64,000 nucleotides of DNA, taken from the NCBI GenBank assembly GCA_017052515.1, contig JAFHKR010000039.1, positions 1,488,001 through 1,552,000 of the forward strand. The letters are read 5' to 3'. Below, one piece after another: positions 17,934 to 28,377 of the stretch (position 1 is its first letter; every line of letters begins with the position of its first letter). Below the pieces are notes generated by a model. It worked only from the letters and a program-made list of their open reading frames with translations, made no database searches and was not told the DNA's origin. The DNA is from Fictibacillus nanhaiensis (GTDB lineage: Bacteria > Bacillota > Bacilli > Bacillales > Fictibacillaceae). The position numbers and the translations under genes are program-made.

Positions 17934-18917
17934 TTAAAATGCCGCAAGATCTCTCATGGCTTTTTCTACTTTATCAGGATTCACCATAAAGTGCTTTTCC
18001 ATCGTTGGTGCATAAGGCATTGCAGGCACATCTGGACCAGCTAGACGTTGGACAGGTGCATCCAGTTCGAACAAGCAATTTTCAGCGATGATTGCTGAAA
18101 CTTCGCTCATGATACTTCCTTCTTTATTGTCCTCAGTAACGAGTAGCACTTTACCTGTTTTAGAAGCTGCTTCGATAATTGCTTCTTTATCCAATGGGTA
18201 AACGGTACGAAGATCGAGAATATGAGCTGAGATTCCGTCTTTTTCTAACTTCTCAGCCGCTTGAAGAGCAAAGTGTACACAAAGTCCGTATGTAATAACG
18301 GTAATATCTTCACCTTCACGCTTCACGTCCGCTTTTCCGATCGGCAATGTATATTCTTCACTCGGTACTTCACCTTTAATCAGTCGGTAAGCACGTTTAT
18401 GTTCAAAGAAAAGAACAGGATCTTCGTCACGGATTGCAGATTTCAAAAGACCTTTCACATCATAAGGCGTAGAAGGCATTACAATCTTTAAGCCTGGTAC
18501 GTTAGCGAATAGCGCCTCAACAGATTGAGAGTGATAAAGTGCACCATGAACACCACCGCCATATGGAGCACGAATCGTAATCGGGCACGTCCAATCATTG
18601 TTTGAACGATAGCGGATCTTAGCCGCTTCAGAAACGATCTGGTTAACGGCTGGCATGATAAAGTCAGCGAACTGCATCTCTGCGATCGGGCGCATTCCAT
18701 ACATGGCAGCACCGATCCCTACTCCTGCAATAGCAGATTCTGCAAGTGGAGCATCGATCACTCTTTCTTCACCAAACTCTTCAATCAACCCAGTTGTTGC
18801 ACGGAAAACTCCTCCGCGTACACCAACATCTTCCCCTACTACAAATACTCGCTTATCGCGTTGCATCTCTTCGCGAATCGCTTGTGTTACAGCATCAATA
18901 TATGAAATTACCGGCAT
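17934..18917 (-). CDS. bkdAB: Branched-chain keto acid dehydrogenase E1 beta subunit
   Basis: A 327-residue transketolase-like beta subunit. Marks include YIDAVTQAIREEMQRD, VFVVGEDVGVRGGVFRAT, the APLAESAIAGVGIGAAMYG segment, TIRAPYGGGVHG and the C-terminal transketolase domain DLRTVYPLDKEAI. With BkdAA it forms the thiamine-diphosphate E1 heterotetramer. Gene spacing to bkdAA (14 bp) and bkdB (18 bp) indicates one operon. Confidence 0.95.
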   Translation of the reverse strand: MPVISYIDAVTQAIREEMQRDKRVFVVGEDVGVRGGVFRATTGLIEEFGEERVIDAPLAESAIAGVGIGAAMYGMRPIAEMQFADFIMPAVNQIVSEAAKIRYRSNNDWTCPITIRAPYGGGVHGALYHSQSVEALFANVPGLKIVMPSTPYDVKGLLKSAIRDEDPVLFFEHKRAYRLIKGEVPSEEYTLPIGKADVKREGEDITVITYGLCVHFALQAAEKLEKDGISAHILDLRTVYPLDKEAIIEAASKTGKVLLVTEDNKEGSIMSEVSAIIAENCLFELDAPVQRLAGPDVPAMPYAPTMEKHFMVNPDKVEKAMRDLAAF

Positions 18918-18931
18918 CTCGTTTTCCCCCT

Positions 18932-19924
18932 TTACTCTGCGTAAACATGAAGAAGTGCGCTTTCAGGATCTGCATATTTTGCGTTCTCTGCATATTCTGT
19001 AGCTTCATCCACTTCTTTTTGGATTTCGTCAGTGATCTGTTTTTCTAATTCTTCTGTTAAGATACCATTCTCTTTTAAGTAAGCAGCAAATGTATGAATC
19101 GGGTCTTTTGCTTTTGCTTCTTCAACCTCTTCACGCGTTCTGTACGCACGATCATCATCATCAGAAGAGTGAGGCGTTAAACGATAAGCAACTGTTTCCA
19201 CTAAAGTCGGGCCTTCGCCACGTCGTCCACGATCAGCAGCTTCTTTTACAGCTTCATAAACAGCGAGTGGATCATTCCCATCTACCGTTACACCAGGCAT
19301 GCCATAACCGATCGCACGATCAGAAACGTTCACACAAGCTAGTTGTTTTGAAATAGGAACAGAGATCGCGTATTTATTGTTCTCACACATAAAGATAACA
19401 GGCAGTTTATGAACAGAAGCAAAGTTTGCTCCTTCATGGAAATCTCCTTGGTTTGATGATCCCTCACCAAACGTCGTGAACGTGACAAGGTCTTTCCCTT
19501 CCATTCTGCCGCCAAGCGCGATTCCTACAGCATGAGGAACTTGAGTTGTAACAGGTGAAGAACCTGTTACAATACGAAGCTTTTTAGAACCAAAGTGCCC
19601 TGGCATCTGGCGACCGCCGCTGTTAGGATCTTCTGCTTTTGCAAAGCCAGAAAGCATAAGGTCTTTCGCAGTCATACCAAACTGTAAAACTACACCCATA
19701 TCGCGATAATATGGCAACACATAATCTTTCTCATTATCTAAAGCCATTGCTGCACCAACTTGAGCCGCTTCTTGTCCTTGACAAGAGATAACGAAAGGAA
19801 TCTTTCCTGCGCGGTTCAATAGCCACATACGCTCGTCAATTTTTCTTGCTAATAACATCGTTCTATACATATGGATGACATCTTCATTTGTTAAGCCTAA
19901 TTGTTCATGACGTAATTTTGCCAT
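18932..19924 (-). CDS. bkdAA: Branched-chain keto acid dehydrogenase E1 alpha subunit
   Basis: A 330-residue thiamine-diphosphate subunit that decarboxylates branched-chain 2-oxo acids. The cofactor motif begins FGEGSSNQGDFHEG and ends CENNKYAIS; GHFGSKKLRIVTGSSP and the phosphorylation-loop-like RLTPHSSDDD are present. The start is ATG at 19924, with AAGGAGG eight bases upstream; the open frame to 19963 overlaps lpdV and lacks a ribosome site. Confidence 0.95.
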   Translation of the reverse strand: MAKLRHEQLGLTNEDVIHMYRTMLLARKIDERMWLLNRAGKIPFVISCQGQEAAQVGAAMALDNEKDYVLPYYRDMGVVLQFGMTAKDLMLSGFAKAEDPNSGGRQMPGHFGSKKLRIVTGSSPVTTQVPHAVGIALGGRMEGKDLVTFTTFGEGSSNQGDFHEGANFASVHKLPVIFMCENNKYAISVPISKQLACVNVSDRAIGYGMPGVTVDGNDPLAVYEAVKEAADRGRRGEGPTLVETVAYRLTPHSSDDDDRAYRTREEVEEAKAKDPIHTFAAYLKENGILTEELEKQITDEIQKEVDEATEYAENAKYADPESALLHVYAE

Positions 19925-19937
19925 TTGTTTTACCTCC

Positions 19938-21359
19938 TTAGAAATGGATCGCTTTTCCTTCAACAGCTAACGCTGCTTCCCCAAATACTTCTGATAGAGA
20001 TGGATGTGGGTGAATCGAATGAGCCATCTCCCACGGTGTTGCGTCTAAAACTTTTGCTAGACCTGCTTCAGAGATCATATCCGTTACGTGAGGTCCGATC
20101 ATATGAACGCCTAATAGGTCATCAGTGTCTTTATTTGCAACGATCTTAACAAACCCATCACTTTCACCATAAACAAGTGCTTTTCCGATCGCTTTAAAAG
20201 GAAACTTACCGACTTTTACGTTAAAGCCTTGATCTTTTGCTTGTTTCTCCGTAAGACCGACACTAGCCATCTCTGGACTTGAGTAGATACATTTCGAAAT
20301 GTTATCGTAGTTGATCGGTTCAGGTTTCAGGTTGGAAAGGTGTTCTACTGCCGTGATTCCCTCATGCGATGCAACATGCGCAAGCTGAAGTCCTCCGATT
20401 ACATCTCCAATCGCATAGATGTGGCTTTCTCCGGTTTGGAAGTATTCATTCGTCTCAATGTATCCGTTTTCAACTTTTATGATGGTGTTCTCTAGACCGA
20501 TTCCTTCTGTGTTTGCCATGCGTCCTACAGAAACGAGCATCTTTTCCGCACTAAATTGTTTTGTCTCACCTTTAAGTTCAGCAGATATCATAACGCCTTC
20601 GTCTTTTTCTAACGTATCAGGAAGGACTTTTGCACTCGTTACGAGTTTGATGCCTTTTTTCTTTAGAACACGTGCTGCTTCTTTCGAAATCTCTTCGTCT
20701 TCTGTTGGTACGATTCTGTCAGCGTATTCAAGAACCGTTACTTCAACTCCAAGATCATTAAGCATAGATGCCCATTCAATCCCGATCACTCCACCACCGA
20801 CAATGATGATTGATGCTGGCAACGACTCCATCTCTAGCGCTTCATCACTAGACATAACTAACTTACCGTCGATCTCTAATCCTGGTAACGACCGAGGTCT
20901 AGACCCTGTTGCAATGATGACGTTCTGTGGGATTAGAATCTCATTTTCTGTACCATCATTAAACTCAACAGATATCGTACCTGGCATCGGTGAAAAGATA
21001 GAAGGTCCAAGAATACGTCCTATTCCTTCATAGACTTCAATCTTTCCTTTTTTCATCAAACTTTGTACACCCATGTGTAGTTGATTGACGATGGATTGCT
21101 TACGCTCTTGCATCTTGGAAAAGTTCAAGCCAAGCCCTTCGATCTCAACACCAAAGTCTGCAGCTTTTTTTGCTGTTTTGTATACCTCAGCACTTCTTAA
21201 TAAAGCTTTACTTGGTATACATCCTCTATGTAAGCAAGTACCGCCAAGCTTTCCTTTTTCAACGACTGCAACGGTTTTTCCTAATTGAGCAGCGCGGATG
21301 GCAGCTACATAGCCGCCAGTCCCTCCGCCCAATATGACCAAATCAAAGTCTTTTGACAT
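19938..21359 (-). CDS. lpdV: Dihydrolipoyl dehydrogenase E3 of the BCKDH complex
   Basis: A 473-residue FAD disulfide oxidoreductase. It has the Rossmann motif VILGGGTGGYVAAIRAAQLG, the redox disulfide in GGTCLHRGCIPSKALL, a second dinucleotide motif IIVGGGVIGIEWASML for NAD, and the C-terminal active-site pair in SIHPHPSLSEVFGEAA. It reoxidises the lipoyl arm of BkdB. Genes on both sides belong to the same pathway. Confidence 0.96.
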   Translation of the reverse strand: MSKDFDLVILGGGTGGYVAAIRAAQLGKTVAVVEKGKLGGTCLHRGCIPSKALLRSAEVYKTAKKAADFGVEIEGLGLNFSKMQERKQSIVNQLHMGVQSLMKKGKIEVYEGIGRILGPSIFSPMPGTISVEFNDGTENEILIPQNVIIATGSRPRSLPGLEIDGKLVMSSDEALEMESLPASIIIVGGGVIGIEWASMLNDLGVEVTVLEYADRIVPTEDEEISKEAARVLKKKGIKLVTSAKVLPDTLEKDEGVMISAELKGETKQFSAEKMLVSVGRMANTEGIGLENTIIKVENGYIETNEYFQTGESHIYAIGDVIGGLQLAHVASHEGITAVEHLSNLKPEPINYDNISKCIYSSPEMASVGLTEKQAKDQGFNVKVGKFPFKAIGKALVYGESDGFVKIVANKDTDDLLGVHMIGPHVTDMISEAGLAKVLDATPWEMAHSIHPHPSLSEVFGEAALAVEGKAIHF

Positions 21360-21384
21360 CGCTCATATCTCCTTTTGCTGCTAG

Positions 21385-22497
21385 TTAATCCAGTGACACT
21401 CTAGCAATCGTTTTTCCTCCAGGATAAACCTTTGCTGTTTCTTCTTCTCTTAGTACGCGAAGGCCACCTTCTGCTAACGCTTGAAGCTCATTCTCTCCCG
21501 GTTGAATGATACAATCAGAAATCCATTCAACTCGGTCAGTTATCTTCTTGACAAATTCTTTTCCGAAAGCGAGACCACCTGTTAGGATGATCGCATCGAC
21601 TTGTCCATAAAGAACCGTACTTGCAGAACCGATCTCTTTAGCCACTTGATAAGCCATAGCATCATAGATAAGCTCTGCTTTTTTGTCACCATTTTCGATT
21701 CTTTCTTCAACGGTTCTTGCATCGTTTGTTCCAAGATACGCAACAAGACCACCTTGTCCTACAAGCTTCTTCATCACTTCTTCTGCGTAAAATTCACCAG
21801 AGAAGCAGAGTGAAACCAAGTCACCAATCGGAACAGTCCCCGCACGTTCTGGAGAGAAAGGTCCCTCTCCATGCAGTCCGTTGTTTACATCGATCACTCT
21901 TCCGTCCTTGTGGACACCTACTGTGATTCCTCCGCCCATATGAACGACAATGAGGCGAAGAGCTTCATAGGATTTATTCAACTGTTTCGCTACCCGTCGG
22001 GCAACAGCCTTTTGATTCAACGCGTGAAAAATACTCTTTCTTTCCATTTCGGGTACACCCGAAATTCTCGCGATCTCATCCATCTCATCAACAACTACTG
22101 GATCCACGATAAAAGAGGGGATATTCAAACCTTCTGCTATTTCGAATGCCAGAATTCCACCTAGATTCGAAGCATGTTCACCAGCGTATCCATTTTTCAA
22201 ATCTCGAAGCATGGGTTCATTCACACTGTATGTTCCACCTTCAATCGGTCTTAACAAACCGCCTCGACCGACCACACAACTAAGCTTTGAAATATTGATA
22301 CCTTCGTGGTCTAAAGCTTCTAAGATCGTCTCTTTTCTAAAAGCGTACTGATCGATGACAGAATCAAACGAATGGATGGTTTCTGTATCATGGCGGATCG
22401 TTTTTTCAAATACTGGCCGTTCGTTATCGAAAATACCAATCTTAGTAGAGGTTGACCCCGGATTGATCACTAGTATGCGAAATTCTTTTTGATGCAC
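21385..22497 (-). CDS. buk: Butyrate / branched-chain fatty acid kinase
   Basis: A 370-residue ASKHA acetokinase-family enzyme ([19 protein letters not shown] at the N-terminus, [16 protein letters not shown] and [12 protein letters not shown] later). It converts butyryl- or branched-chain acyl-phosphate plus ADP to the acid and ATP, conserving energy from acyl-CoA made by the dehydrogenase complex. It lies between lpdV and bcd as in B. subtilis. Confidence 0.95.
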   Translation of the reverse strand: MHQKEFRILVINPGSTSTKIGIFDNERPVFEKTIRHDTETIHSFDSVIDQYAFRKETILEALDHEGINISKLSCVVGRGGLLRPIEGGTYSVNEPMLRDLKNGYAGEHASNLGGILAFEIAEGLNIPSFIVDPVVVDEMDEIARISGVPEMERKSIFHALNQKAVARRVAKQLNKSYEALRLIVVHMGGGITVGVHKDGRVIDVNNGLHGEGPFSPERAGTVPIGDLVSLCFSGEFYAEEVMKKLVGQGGLVAYLGTNDARTVEERIENGDKKAELIYDAMAYQVAKEIGSASTVLYGQVDAIILTGGLAFGKEFVKKITDRVEWISDCIIQPGENELQALAEGGLRVLREEETAKVYPGGKTIARVSLD

Positions 22498-22524
22498 GTT
22501 TCAAACCTCCATTGATACGAACTC

Positions 22525-23625
22525 TTAACGAGATCGGTTAGACAGGATATGTCTTTCGTTTAATAAGAACTGACTTCTAGACTTTCTCATACGTTCGATA
22601 CGCTCTTCTGCAAGACGATCTGCTGCAAGATACGTTGGAATGTTATCACGTTTTGAAATTTCAATTACACTTGCGATGTTGTCATAGATCGTTTCAACTT
22701 TTTTCATAGCACGATCACGGTTATAGCCGTTAAGCTCGTCAGCTACATTGATAACTCCACCAGCATTAATCACATAATCCGGTGCATAAACGATGCCCAT
22801 CTCATGAATCGCATCCCCGTGACGCGTTTCTTTTAATTGGTTATTAGCAGCTCCTGCAATAACTTTGGCTTTGATCTGCGGAATCGTATCGTCGTTAATA
22901 ATCGCTCCTAATGCACATGGTGCGAAGATATCACAATCCACACTGTAAATTTCATCAATTTCAACTGCCTTAGCTCCAAAATCTGTAACTGCTCGTTGCA
23001 CAGCTTCTTTATTTATATCTGTAACGATCAATGATGCGCCTTCTTCGTGAAGGTGTTTACATAGTGTGTAAGCAACATGTCCAACACCCTGGACAGCAAT
23101 CACTTTTCCTTCTAAAGAATCTGTACCAAACGCTTCCATTGCTGCTGCTTTCATACCACGGTATACGCCGTAAGCTGTCACTGGAGATGGATTACCGCTT
23201 GAACCGAAAGCAGGTGATACACCTGTTACAAATTGTGTTTCTTGGTAGATCAGGTCCATGTCTTCAACTGTCGTACCTACATCTTCTGCTGTAATATAAC
23301 GTCCGTTAAGTCCTTGGATATAACGACCGAACGCACGGAACATTTCTTCGTTCTTATCTTTCTTAGGGTCACCGATAATTACGGTTTTTCCGCCACCAAG
23401 ATTCAATCCTGCTGCAGCGTTCTTATAAGTCATCCCTTTAGCAAGTCTGAGTGCATCTTCAATCGCTGCATCTTCTGTTTCATACGTCCACATTCTTGTT
23501 CCACCTAGAGCAGGTCCAAGTGTTGTATCGTGAATACAGATAATTGCTTTTAATCCAGATTGTTTATCTTGGCAGATCACCATTTGTTCATAATCGTAAG
23601 TTTCCATATATTTAAAGATTTCCAT
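22525..23625 (-). CDS. bcd: Leucine (branched-chain amino acid) dehydrogenase
   Basis: A 366-residue Glu/Leu/Phe/Val dehydrogenase that oxidatively deaminates leucine, valine and isoleucine with NAD. The catalytic lysine lies in [15 protein letters not shown], substrate-site residues in [11 protein letters not shown], and the NAD domain in [14 protein letters not shown]. It supplies the keto acids consumed by the Bkd complex. Its ribosome site (AGGAGG) lies just upstream of ATG 23625. Confidence 0.96.
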   Translation of the reverse strand: MEIFKYMETYDYEQMVICQDKQSGLKAIICIHDTTLGPALGGTRMWTYETEDAAIEDALRLAKGMTYKNAAAGLNLGGGKTVIIGDPKKDKNEEMFRAFGRYIQGLNGRYITAEDVGTTVEDMDLIYQETQFVTGVSPAFGSSGNPSPVTAYGVYRGMKAAAMEAFGTDSLEGKVIAVQGVGHVAYTLCKHLHEEGASLIVTDINKEAVQRAVTDFGAKAVEIDEIYSVDCDIFAPCALGAIINDDTIPQIKAKVIAGAANNQLKETRHGDAIHEMGIVYAPDYVINAGGVINVADELNGYNRDRAMKKVETIYDNIASVIEISKRDNIPTYLAADRLAEERIERMRKSRSQFLLNERHILSNRSR

Positions 23626-23644
23626 TGTGTTTTCCTCCTAAGTT

Positions 23645-24550
23645 TTAATAGTCAGTGATAACTGAGTTTACCGCTAAAGCGATCGAATAATATTTACTTT
23701 CCGCTGAATCTGCTCTTGATGTTAGTACAATCGGTGCTTTAGCACCACATATTACTGCTCCAACTTTTGCTCGAGCAAAATAGATCAGCGATTTATACAA
23801 TACATTTCCTGTTTCAATATTAGGAACAAGAAGAATATCAGCATTTCCTGCCACATTGCCTGTAATTCCTTTGTGAGCTGCAGCTTCCCTCGATATGGCA
23901 TTATCTAAAGCCAAAGGACCTTCTACAATACCATCTTGAATCTGATTTCTTAGGTTCATAACCGTTAGACTTGCTGCATCCAATGTTGCTTGCATAGCAG
24001 GATTGACATTCTCTACAGCAGCAAGCACAGCAACTTTTGGAACATCTACACCGGTACGTATCGCAAAATCAATAGCATTCTGAGCAATCTGCACTTTTTG
24101 ATTAAGGTCCGGCTCTATGTTCATGGCAGCATCCGTAATAAAGATCAATTTTTCAAATCCTTCGACTTCGAATGCAGCAACATGAGACAGCACTTTGCCT
24201 GTACGGAGACCGAATTCTTTATTTAGGACTGCTTTTAAAAGAGCAGAAGTTGAGATAAGCCCTTTCATCAAAATATCAGCGTCTCCATCATGAACAGCTT
24301 TTACCGCCTTTAACGCAGCCGAAGCTGTGTCGGTAGGTACAACTTTTATTCCATCCAACGGCACATCTGCATTTCTGTCTAACCAATCAGAAATTTTGTC
24401 ATCGTTTCCAAATAGAATAAAATGAGCGAGCCCCTCTTTATATGATTTCAGTATGCTTTCCAAAACCTCTTGATCCCCAGCTTCTGCCACTGCGATGACT
24501 GGTTTCTCTTGTTGATTTTTGGCTTGGCTCACCAAGTTTTGCAAACGCAT
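23645..24550 (-). CDS. ptb: Phosphate butyryltransferase
   Basis: A 301-residue phosphotransacylase that converts butyryl- or branched-chain acyl-CoA to acyl-phosphate, the substrate of Buk. The PTA fold is recognisable from KPVIAVAEAGDQEVLES, DADILMKGLISTSALLKAVL and a late LLVPNIETGNVLYKSL segment. It is the first gene of the operon, directly behind the sigma-54 promoter. Confidence 0.95.
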   Translation of the reverse strand: MRLQNLVSQAKNQQEKPVIAVAEAGDQEVLESILKSYKEGLAHFILFGNDDKISDWLDRNADVPLDGIKVVPTDTASAALKAVKAVHDGDADILMKGLISTSALLKAVLNKEFGLRTGKVLSHVAAFEVEGFEKLIFITDAAMNIEPDLNQKVQIAQNAIDFAIRTGVDVPKVAVLAAVENVNPAMQATLDAASLTVMNLRNQIQDGIVEGPLALDNAISREAAAHKGITGNVAGNADILLVPNIETGNVLYKSLIYFARAKVGAVICGAKAPIVLTSRADSAESKYYSIALAVNSVITDY

Positions 24551-24583
24551 GCTATCCCCCCTTGTTAACCGCTATAGTAACAA

Positions 24584-24599
24584 TGCAATTTTCGTGCCA
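24584..24599 (-). promoter_or_regulatory. Sigma-54 promoter of the bkd operon
   Basis: On the minus strand TGGCACGAAAATTGCA is a perfect fit to the -24/-12 consensus TGGCACNNNNNTTGCA, about 40 bp upstream of ptb. The divergent-position neighbour bkdR encodes a sigma-54 activator, as in the B. subtilis bkd system. Confidence 0.93.
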
Positions 24600-24640
24600 A
24601 CTTTAAAATGAAGGATAAAGTGAATTCATAGATACGAATG

Positions 24641-24690
24641 TGCAATTATTTGCAAATGTATTGCAAGTTATTGCATGAAATTATTTGCGC
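24641..24690 (-). promoter_or_regulatory. Candidate upstream activating sequence for BkdR
   Basis: TTGCA-type words recur at 24650, 24661, 24671 and 24684 with 10-13 bp spacing, about 65-105 bp upstream of the sigma-54 -24 element and running into the 3' end of bkdR. Helical phasing of the copies suggests an enhancer array for the activator. Inference from pattern only. Confidence 0.45.
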
Positions 24691-26738
24691 ACTTTTTCAT
24701 CAAGGTTGTATTTTTCTAATTTATAATAAAAATTCCGGAGTGAGATACCTAGTGATTTAGCTGTTTTTGTCTTGTTGCCACGAAATCTCTCTATAGCTTC
24801 TGTTAAAATACGTTTTTCAAACGCATCAATTTGTTCAGCTAAAGTCTTCTCATCCTCATTCGTTTCGGTCATATCTTGCAGATGGACGTCTGCTTTTTTT
24901 GATGGTTCTATAGATAACAGAGAAATATGACTTCGGTCGATCTGTGAATCCGTATGACTCATGTGTATGATCGCTCTGCCTAATACGTTTTCAAGCTCTC
25001 TAACATTTCCCGGCCAATGATAGGCTAATAAAAACTCTTCTGCATCCTTACTAATAAAATCAATGTTTCTTCCATAGTCTTGATTTAACTTTTGCAGCAG
25101 GTGGTACGCTAAGAGCAAAATATCGTTGTTTCTTGCTCTTAGTGGTGGAATATAGATCGGCATCCTGTTGAGCCGGTAGTACAAATCCTGCCTGAACGTA
25201 CCATCTGCGATCATTTTTTCAAGATTTACATTCGTTGCGGCGATAACACGAACGTTTATCGGTATGGATTTTGTCCCACCAACACGTCTGATTTCATTCT
25301 CTTGTAGAACACGCAATAGTTTGGCTTGTGTGTTCTGGGACAACTCTCCCACCTCATCTAAAAAGATGCTTCCGCCGTTCGACTCTTCAAAAAGGCCTCT
25401 TTTTCCTCCTCTTAACGCACCAGAAAAAGCTCCTTCTTCATAACCAAACAGCTCGCTCTCTAATAACGATTCAGACAGCGCTGCACAGTTAACACGTATA
25501 AACTTGTTAAACTTCCGGCTGCTTGCATTATGTATCGCATGTGCAAAAAGTTCTTTTCCCGTTCCAGATTCTCCGCGAAGCAGAACGGTAGCTGGTGTAG
25601 AAGCAGCTAACTTTGCCTGATCAAGCGCAAAACTCATCTCTTCTGAAGAACCGATAATATCTTCAAACGAATATTTCGCTTCAAGCGTCCGAATGATCTG
25701 TCTTGCCCGGTTCAGTTCTTCAGTAAGTCCTTTTATCTCAGATACATCGTGAATTACACCTACACTGCCTTTTAATAAGCCATCCACGATAACAGGTGCA
25801 ACGTTAACGATCACATCTTTCCGATTTGGTCCGACTCGTAGCCGAGCACCTCTTACAGGTTTTCTTGTTTTAAGTACCTGCATGTGAATACTTTCACCTT
25901 CAGAGATATCAGTTGTAGCCGGCTTTCCAATCACTTGCTCGGCTGTGTATCCTGTGAGCTTCGTATAAGCAGGATTGATCATTATCCCTTTTCCTTCTTC
26001 ATCAACTACAGATATTGCTTCCTCAGAGGATTGGATGATTGATCTTAACATCGTTTGGATGCTTTTTAGGTTCGTTACTTCTTCTGCCAGATCCACGATT
26101 TCCGTAATGTCTTTAAAGACTGCAAAAGCACCAAGCTTTCGACCTTCTTGGTTCAGAATAGGCGTTCGAGTTGTATAAATTTTTGTACCATTCGCTAAGA
26201 TTTGTTCTTGATTTACTTCTTCTATGCCTGAGTCCATAACTCTTGGTAGCTGACTATTAGGCATTACTTCTAATATGGATTTTCCTAAAACTTGCTCTTT
26301 TGATAAACCTGTCATCTTCTCGGCACTCTTATTAAATATCGTGATCGTTAAATCCTGATCGATCACAATCATGCCGTCGTGTGTATTGTCTAAAATGGTT
26401 TTGAGTTGCTGCAGATGGCTGATGTCTTTTTTGTTTTCCGTTTGATTTGATAAGGTTAACAAAAATCTAAACTGAGTGGTATTCAGTCTTCCTGACGATG
26501 CATACTTTTTTTTGCAAATCCAATCTGCTGTTTCTTTAAGAGAATCTGAATAAACAATAATATCTACTCCTTCAACCGGTGCCGACGAATATGTAAAAAC
26601 CGGGGTGTTATCCAATCTGATCGGCAACGATTGGAGAGGTTCTTGTAAGATAGCTGCAAGTTCAAAAAGTTTCGATTGATTGATCTCATGAACCAAATCC
26701 ATCTCTTCTTGCGCTGCCAACAATACGATCCTTTGCAA
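24681..26738 (-). CDS. bkdR: Sigma-54-dependent transcriptional activator of the bkd operon
   Basis: A 685-residue bacterial enhancer-binding protein. After an N-terminal region come two PAS domains (about residues 110-220 and 230-345), then an AAA+ domain with Walker [16 protein letters not shown], the sigma-54 contact loop GAFSGA (canonical GAFTGA) and Walker [14 protein letters not shown], and a C-terminal Fis-type helix-turn-helix ([20 protein letters not shown]). The PAS domains are likely to sense branched-chain metabolites or redox state. It lies upstream of ptb in the same orientation. Confidence 0.94.
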   Translation of the reverse strand: MQRIVLLAAQEEMDLVHEINQSKLFELAAILQEPLQSLPIRLDNTPVFTYSSAPVEGVDIIVYSDSLKETADWICKKKYASSGRLNTTQFRFLLTLSNQTENKKDISHLQQLKTILDNTHDGMIVIDQDLTITIFNKSAEKMTGLSKEQVLGKSILEVMPNSQLPRVMDSGIEEVNQEQILANGTKIYTTRTPILNQEGRKLGAFAVFKDITEIVDLAEEVTNLKSIQTMLRSIIQSSEEAISVVDEEGKGIMINPAYTKLTGYTAEQVIGKPATTDISEGESIHMQVLKTRKPVRGARLRVGPNRKDVIVNVAPVIVDGLLKGSVGVIHDVSEIKGLTEELNRARQIIRTLEAKYSFEDIIGSSEEMSFALDQAKLAASTPATVLLRGESGTGKELFAHAIHNASSRKFNKFIRVNCAALSESLLESELFGYEEGAFSGALRGGKRGLFEESNGGSIFLDEVGELSQNTQAKLLRVLQENEIRRVGGTKSIPINVRVIAATNVNLEKMIADGTFRQDLYYRLNRMPIYIPPLRARNNDILLLAYHLLQKLNQDYGRNIDFISKDAEEFLLAYHWPGNVRELENVLGRAIIHMSHTDSQIDRSHISLLSIEPSKKADVHLQDMTETNEDEKTLAEQIDAFEKRILTEAIERFRGNKTKTAKSLGISLRNFYYKLEKYNLDEKVRK

Positions 26739-26883
26739 TAATTAGCCCACCCTTTTATTATAGCATGCAATATTTTTCACAACTTTATCATAGCTCACCA
26801 TGAAAGGGTTTGCAAACTTATTTTACATCGACATTAATTTTAACTTTATGTACAATAAGACGAGTAGAGGAGTGGGATTCTTC

Positions 26884-27120
26884 ATGAGCAGATATGTAGC
26901 ATTGCTGATTGTGTTAATACCTGGGATCATGGCGGTGATGGGCATAAAATGGATGAGGGACACATTATTTGGCGTTTTACAGTTCCCGTTTCCATACTTA
27001 TGGTTGCAGTTCATCGCAGGACTATTAAGTTTTTTAGCAGGTTTAGCTTTTGTTGGCGGATTCATCTTTTATAGAGACCGTAAAAGAAATAAAGTTCAGT
27101 TAAAATACAGAAAAAAATAA
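26884..27120 (+). CDS. DUF2627 membrane protein (YqzF-like)
   Basis: A 78-residue protein with two membrane helices (VALLIVLIPGIMAVMGI and LQFIAGLLSFLAGLAFVG) and a basic tail FYRDRKRNKVQ. The start is ATG at 26884 with GAGGAGTGG upstream; the frame to 26800 has no ribosome site. It is convergent with spo0A, as in other Bacilli, but here the mobile element separates them. Function unknown. Confidence 0.88.
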   Translation: MSRYVALLIVLIPGIMAVMGIKWMRDTLFGVLQFPFPYLWLQFIAGLLSFLAGLAFVGGFIFYRDRKRNKVQLKYRKK

Positions 27121-27152
27121 CCATCTCAGTAAAAGAGAGATGGTTATTTTTT
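27112..27152. terminator. Bidirectional terminator, originally shared by yqzF-like gene and spo0A
   Basis: AAAAAATAACCATCTC and GAGATGGTTATTTTTT form a 16-bp perfect stem. Its location, two bases from the left copy of the spo0A 3' end, indicates that it was the ancestral terminator of spo0A before the element inserted. Confidence 0.9.
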
Positions 27153-27154
27153 GT

Positions 27155-27263
27155 GGGTAAGTAATTATGCCATAACTTTATGTTCGATTCGAAGTTTATC
27201 CGCGACCATCGCGATAAATTCAGAATTCGTAGGTTTTGCTTTTGACATGGATACTGTATAGCC
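27155..27263 (-). repeat. Left attachment repeat with orphan spo0A 3' end
   Basis: Bases 27165-27263 encode the C-terminal 32 residues of Spo0A and its stop (from [16 protein letters not shown] to HKVMA), with no upstream spo0A to join. Compared with 40591-40699, differences are at 27164 (after the stop) and at 27216, 27219 and 27222, the last three being synonymous third-position changes. This is the classic footprint of site-specific integration into a gene's 3' end. Confidence 0.93.
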
Positions 27264-27457
27264 GTTAATATATCAAGGTTTAGAAGTGTTCGTTTGTTTG
27301 TTAACATCATTAATTTATTGGTATGTATTTATGTTTGTTAGTTGGTAAATAGTCACTAACTATATCAAGTATAATACTGCTGTTTTTACACGTCAATCTA
27401 TCTTATAAATAATTGAAAAGTTGAAAACTATTTTAGATAATGTACTAGGTCTGGAAC

Positions 27458-28348
27458 CTAGTCTTGTATCCCTCTATATTGTTTATAAGAACTTTCATGA
27501 ATGAAATGTTTCTTAGACAATCTAAAGTCCTTTTTAATTAAACCATTTAGTACCTGTTGCACAAATAAATATGTATTAGTTACTGATCTAACTATATCTT
27601 TATAATTGTACTCAATTGGAAATGATTCTATATAATCTACTTGTTCAAATACTTTTTTTTCTATATGAAAAGGGATCATCCTTCCGTCTGCTGTATAATG
27701 AGGTCGAAATCCTAAGTCATTGTAATGTATTATTATATCTCGCGGTACAACAATGTCTCTGATCCAAAGGTGATACTCATCATTAATGTACTTCAATACA
27801 GGACATTGTTCTTTCATCTTAAAAACTGTCCCCATTAGACCACTTGTTTTTCCTGTAACAGGATCAATACGACCGAAAGTAGTTTCTAAAGAGAAGCCAG
27901 AGTAAAAAAAAGACATTATAGCAACTAATCTATCCAACAATCCTTTAATGGAAGAAAAAATAGATTGAATCTCGATGTTAAATTTAACAATGAGTGTATC
28001 AACATCCTCTAAATTTTCTTTATTTAGGCTTCTAACATTATATTCATTCAAATGTTCTAAGTAATTATTCAAATGATATGCTGGTGCTAAAAATGAATTA
28101 GTTGAACTCTCTAAAAAATATGAGAGTGGCGAGTGCAATTCGGACCAAAGTACATCAAGTCCTTCAGCTTTTTCCTTTGTATAAAATTCATTTGAAATTG
28201 TCTCAAGATTACTTAACATCTTTTCAAGATCTATTCTTAAATCCAAAAATAGATTTATCTTTTCTACTTTTAATTCTCCTGATCTTATTGCTTGACCAAT
28301 TTGATCTAATTCATTATAAATTTGTAAAAAACTTTTACTTTCTTCCAT
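27458..28348 (-). CDS. Candidate HEPN-domain protein of a three-gene defence-like operon
   Basis: A 296-residue helical protein with no close recognised family. Residues 203-208, R-D-I-I-I-H, fit the HEPN RX4-6H motif, including a polar residue right after the Arg, and sit in IRDIVVPRDIIIHYND as in Cthe_2314-like HEPN proteins. HEPN domains of this kind are frequently RNases in toxin or defence systems; activity here is inference. It is the third gene of an operon behind the MrcB-HNH and FRG genes (29 bp gap), with AAAGGAG before its ATG. The 190 bp between its stop and the left repeat hold nothing clear. Confidence 0.65.
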   Translation of the reverse strand: MEESKSFLQIYNELDQIGQAIRSGELKVEKINLFLDLRIDLEKMLSNLETISNEFYTKEKAEGLDVLWSELHSPLSYFLESSTNSFLAPAYHLNNYLEHLNEYNVRSLNKENLEDVDTLIVKFNIEIQSIFSSIKGLLDRLVAIMSFFYSGFSLETTFGRIDPVTGKTSGLMGTVFKMKEQCPVLKYINDEYHLWIRDIVVPRDIIIHYNDLGFRPHYTADGRMIPFHIEKKVFEQVDYIESFPIEYNYKDIVRSVTNTYLFVQQVLNGLIKKDFRLSKKHFIHESSYKQYRGIQD

Positions 28349-28377
28349 TTTAACTTTCTCCTTTTAATAATTTTTTA

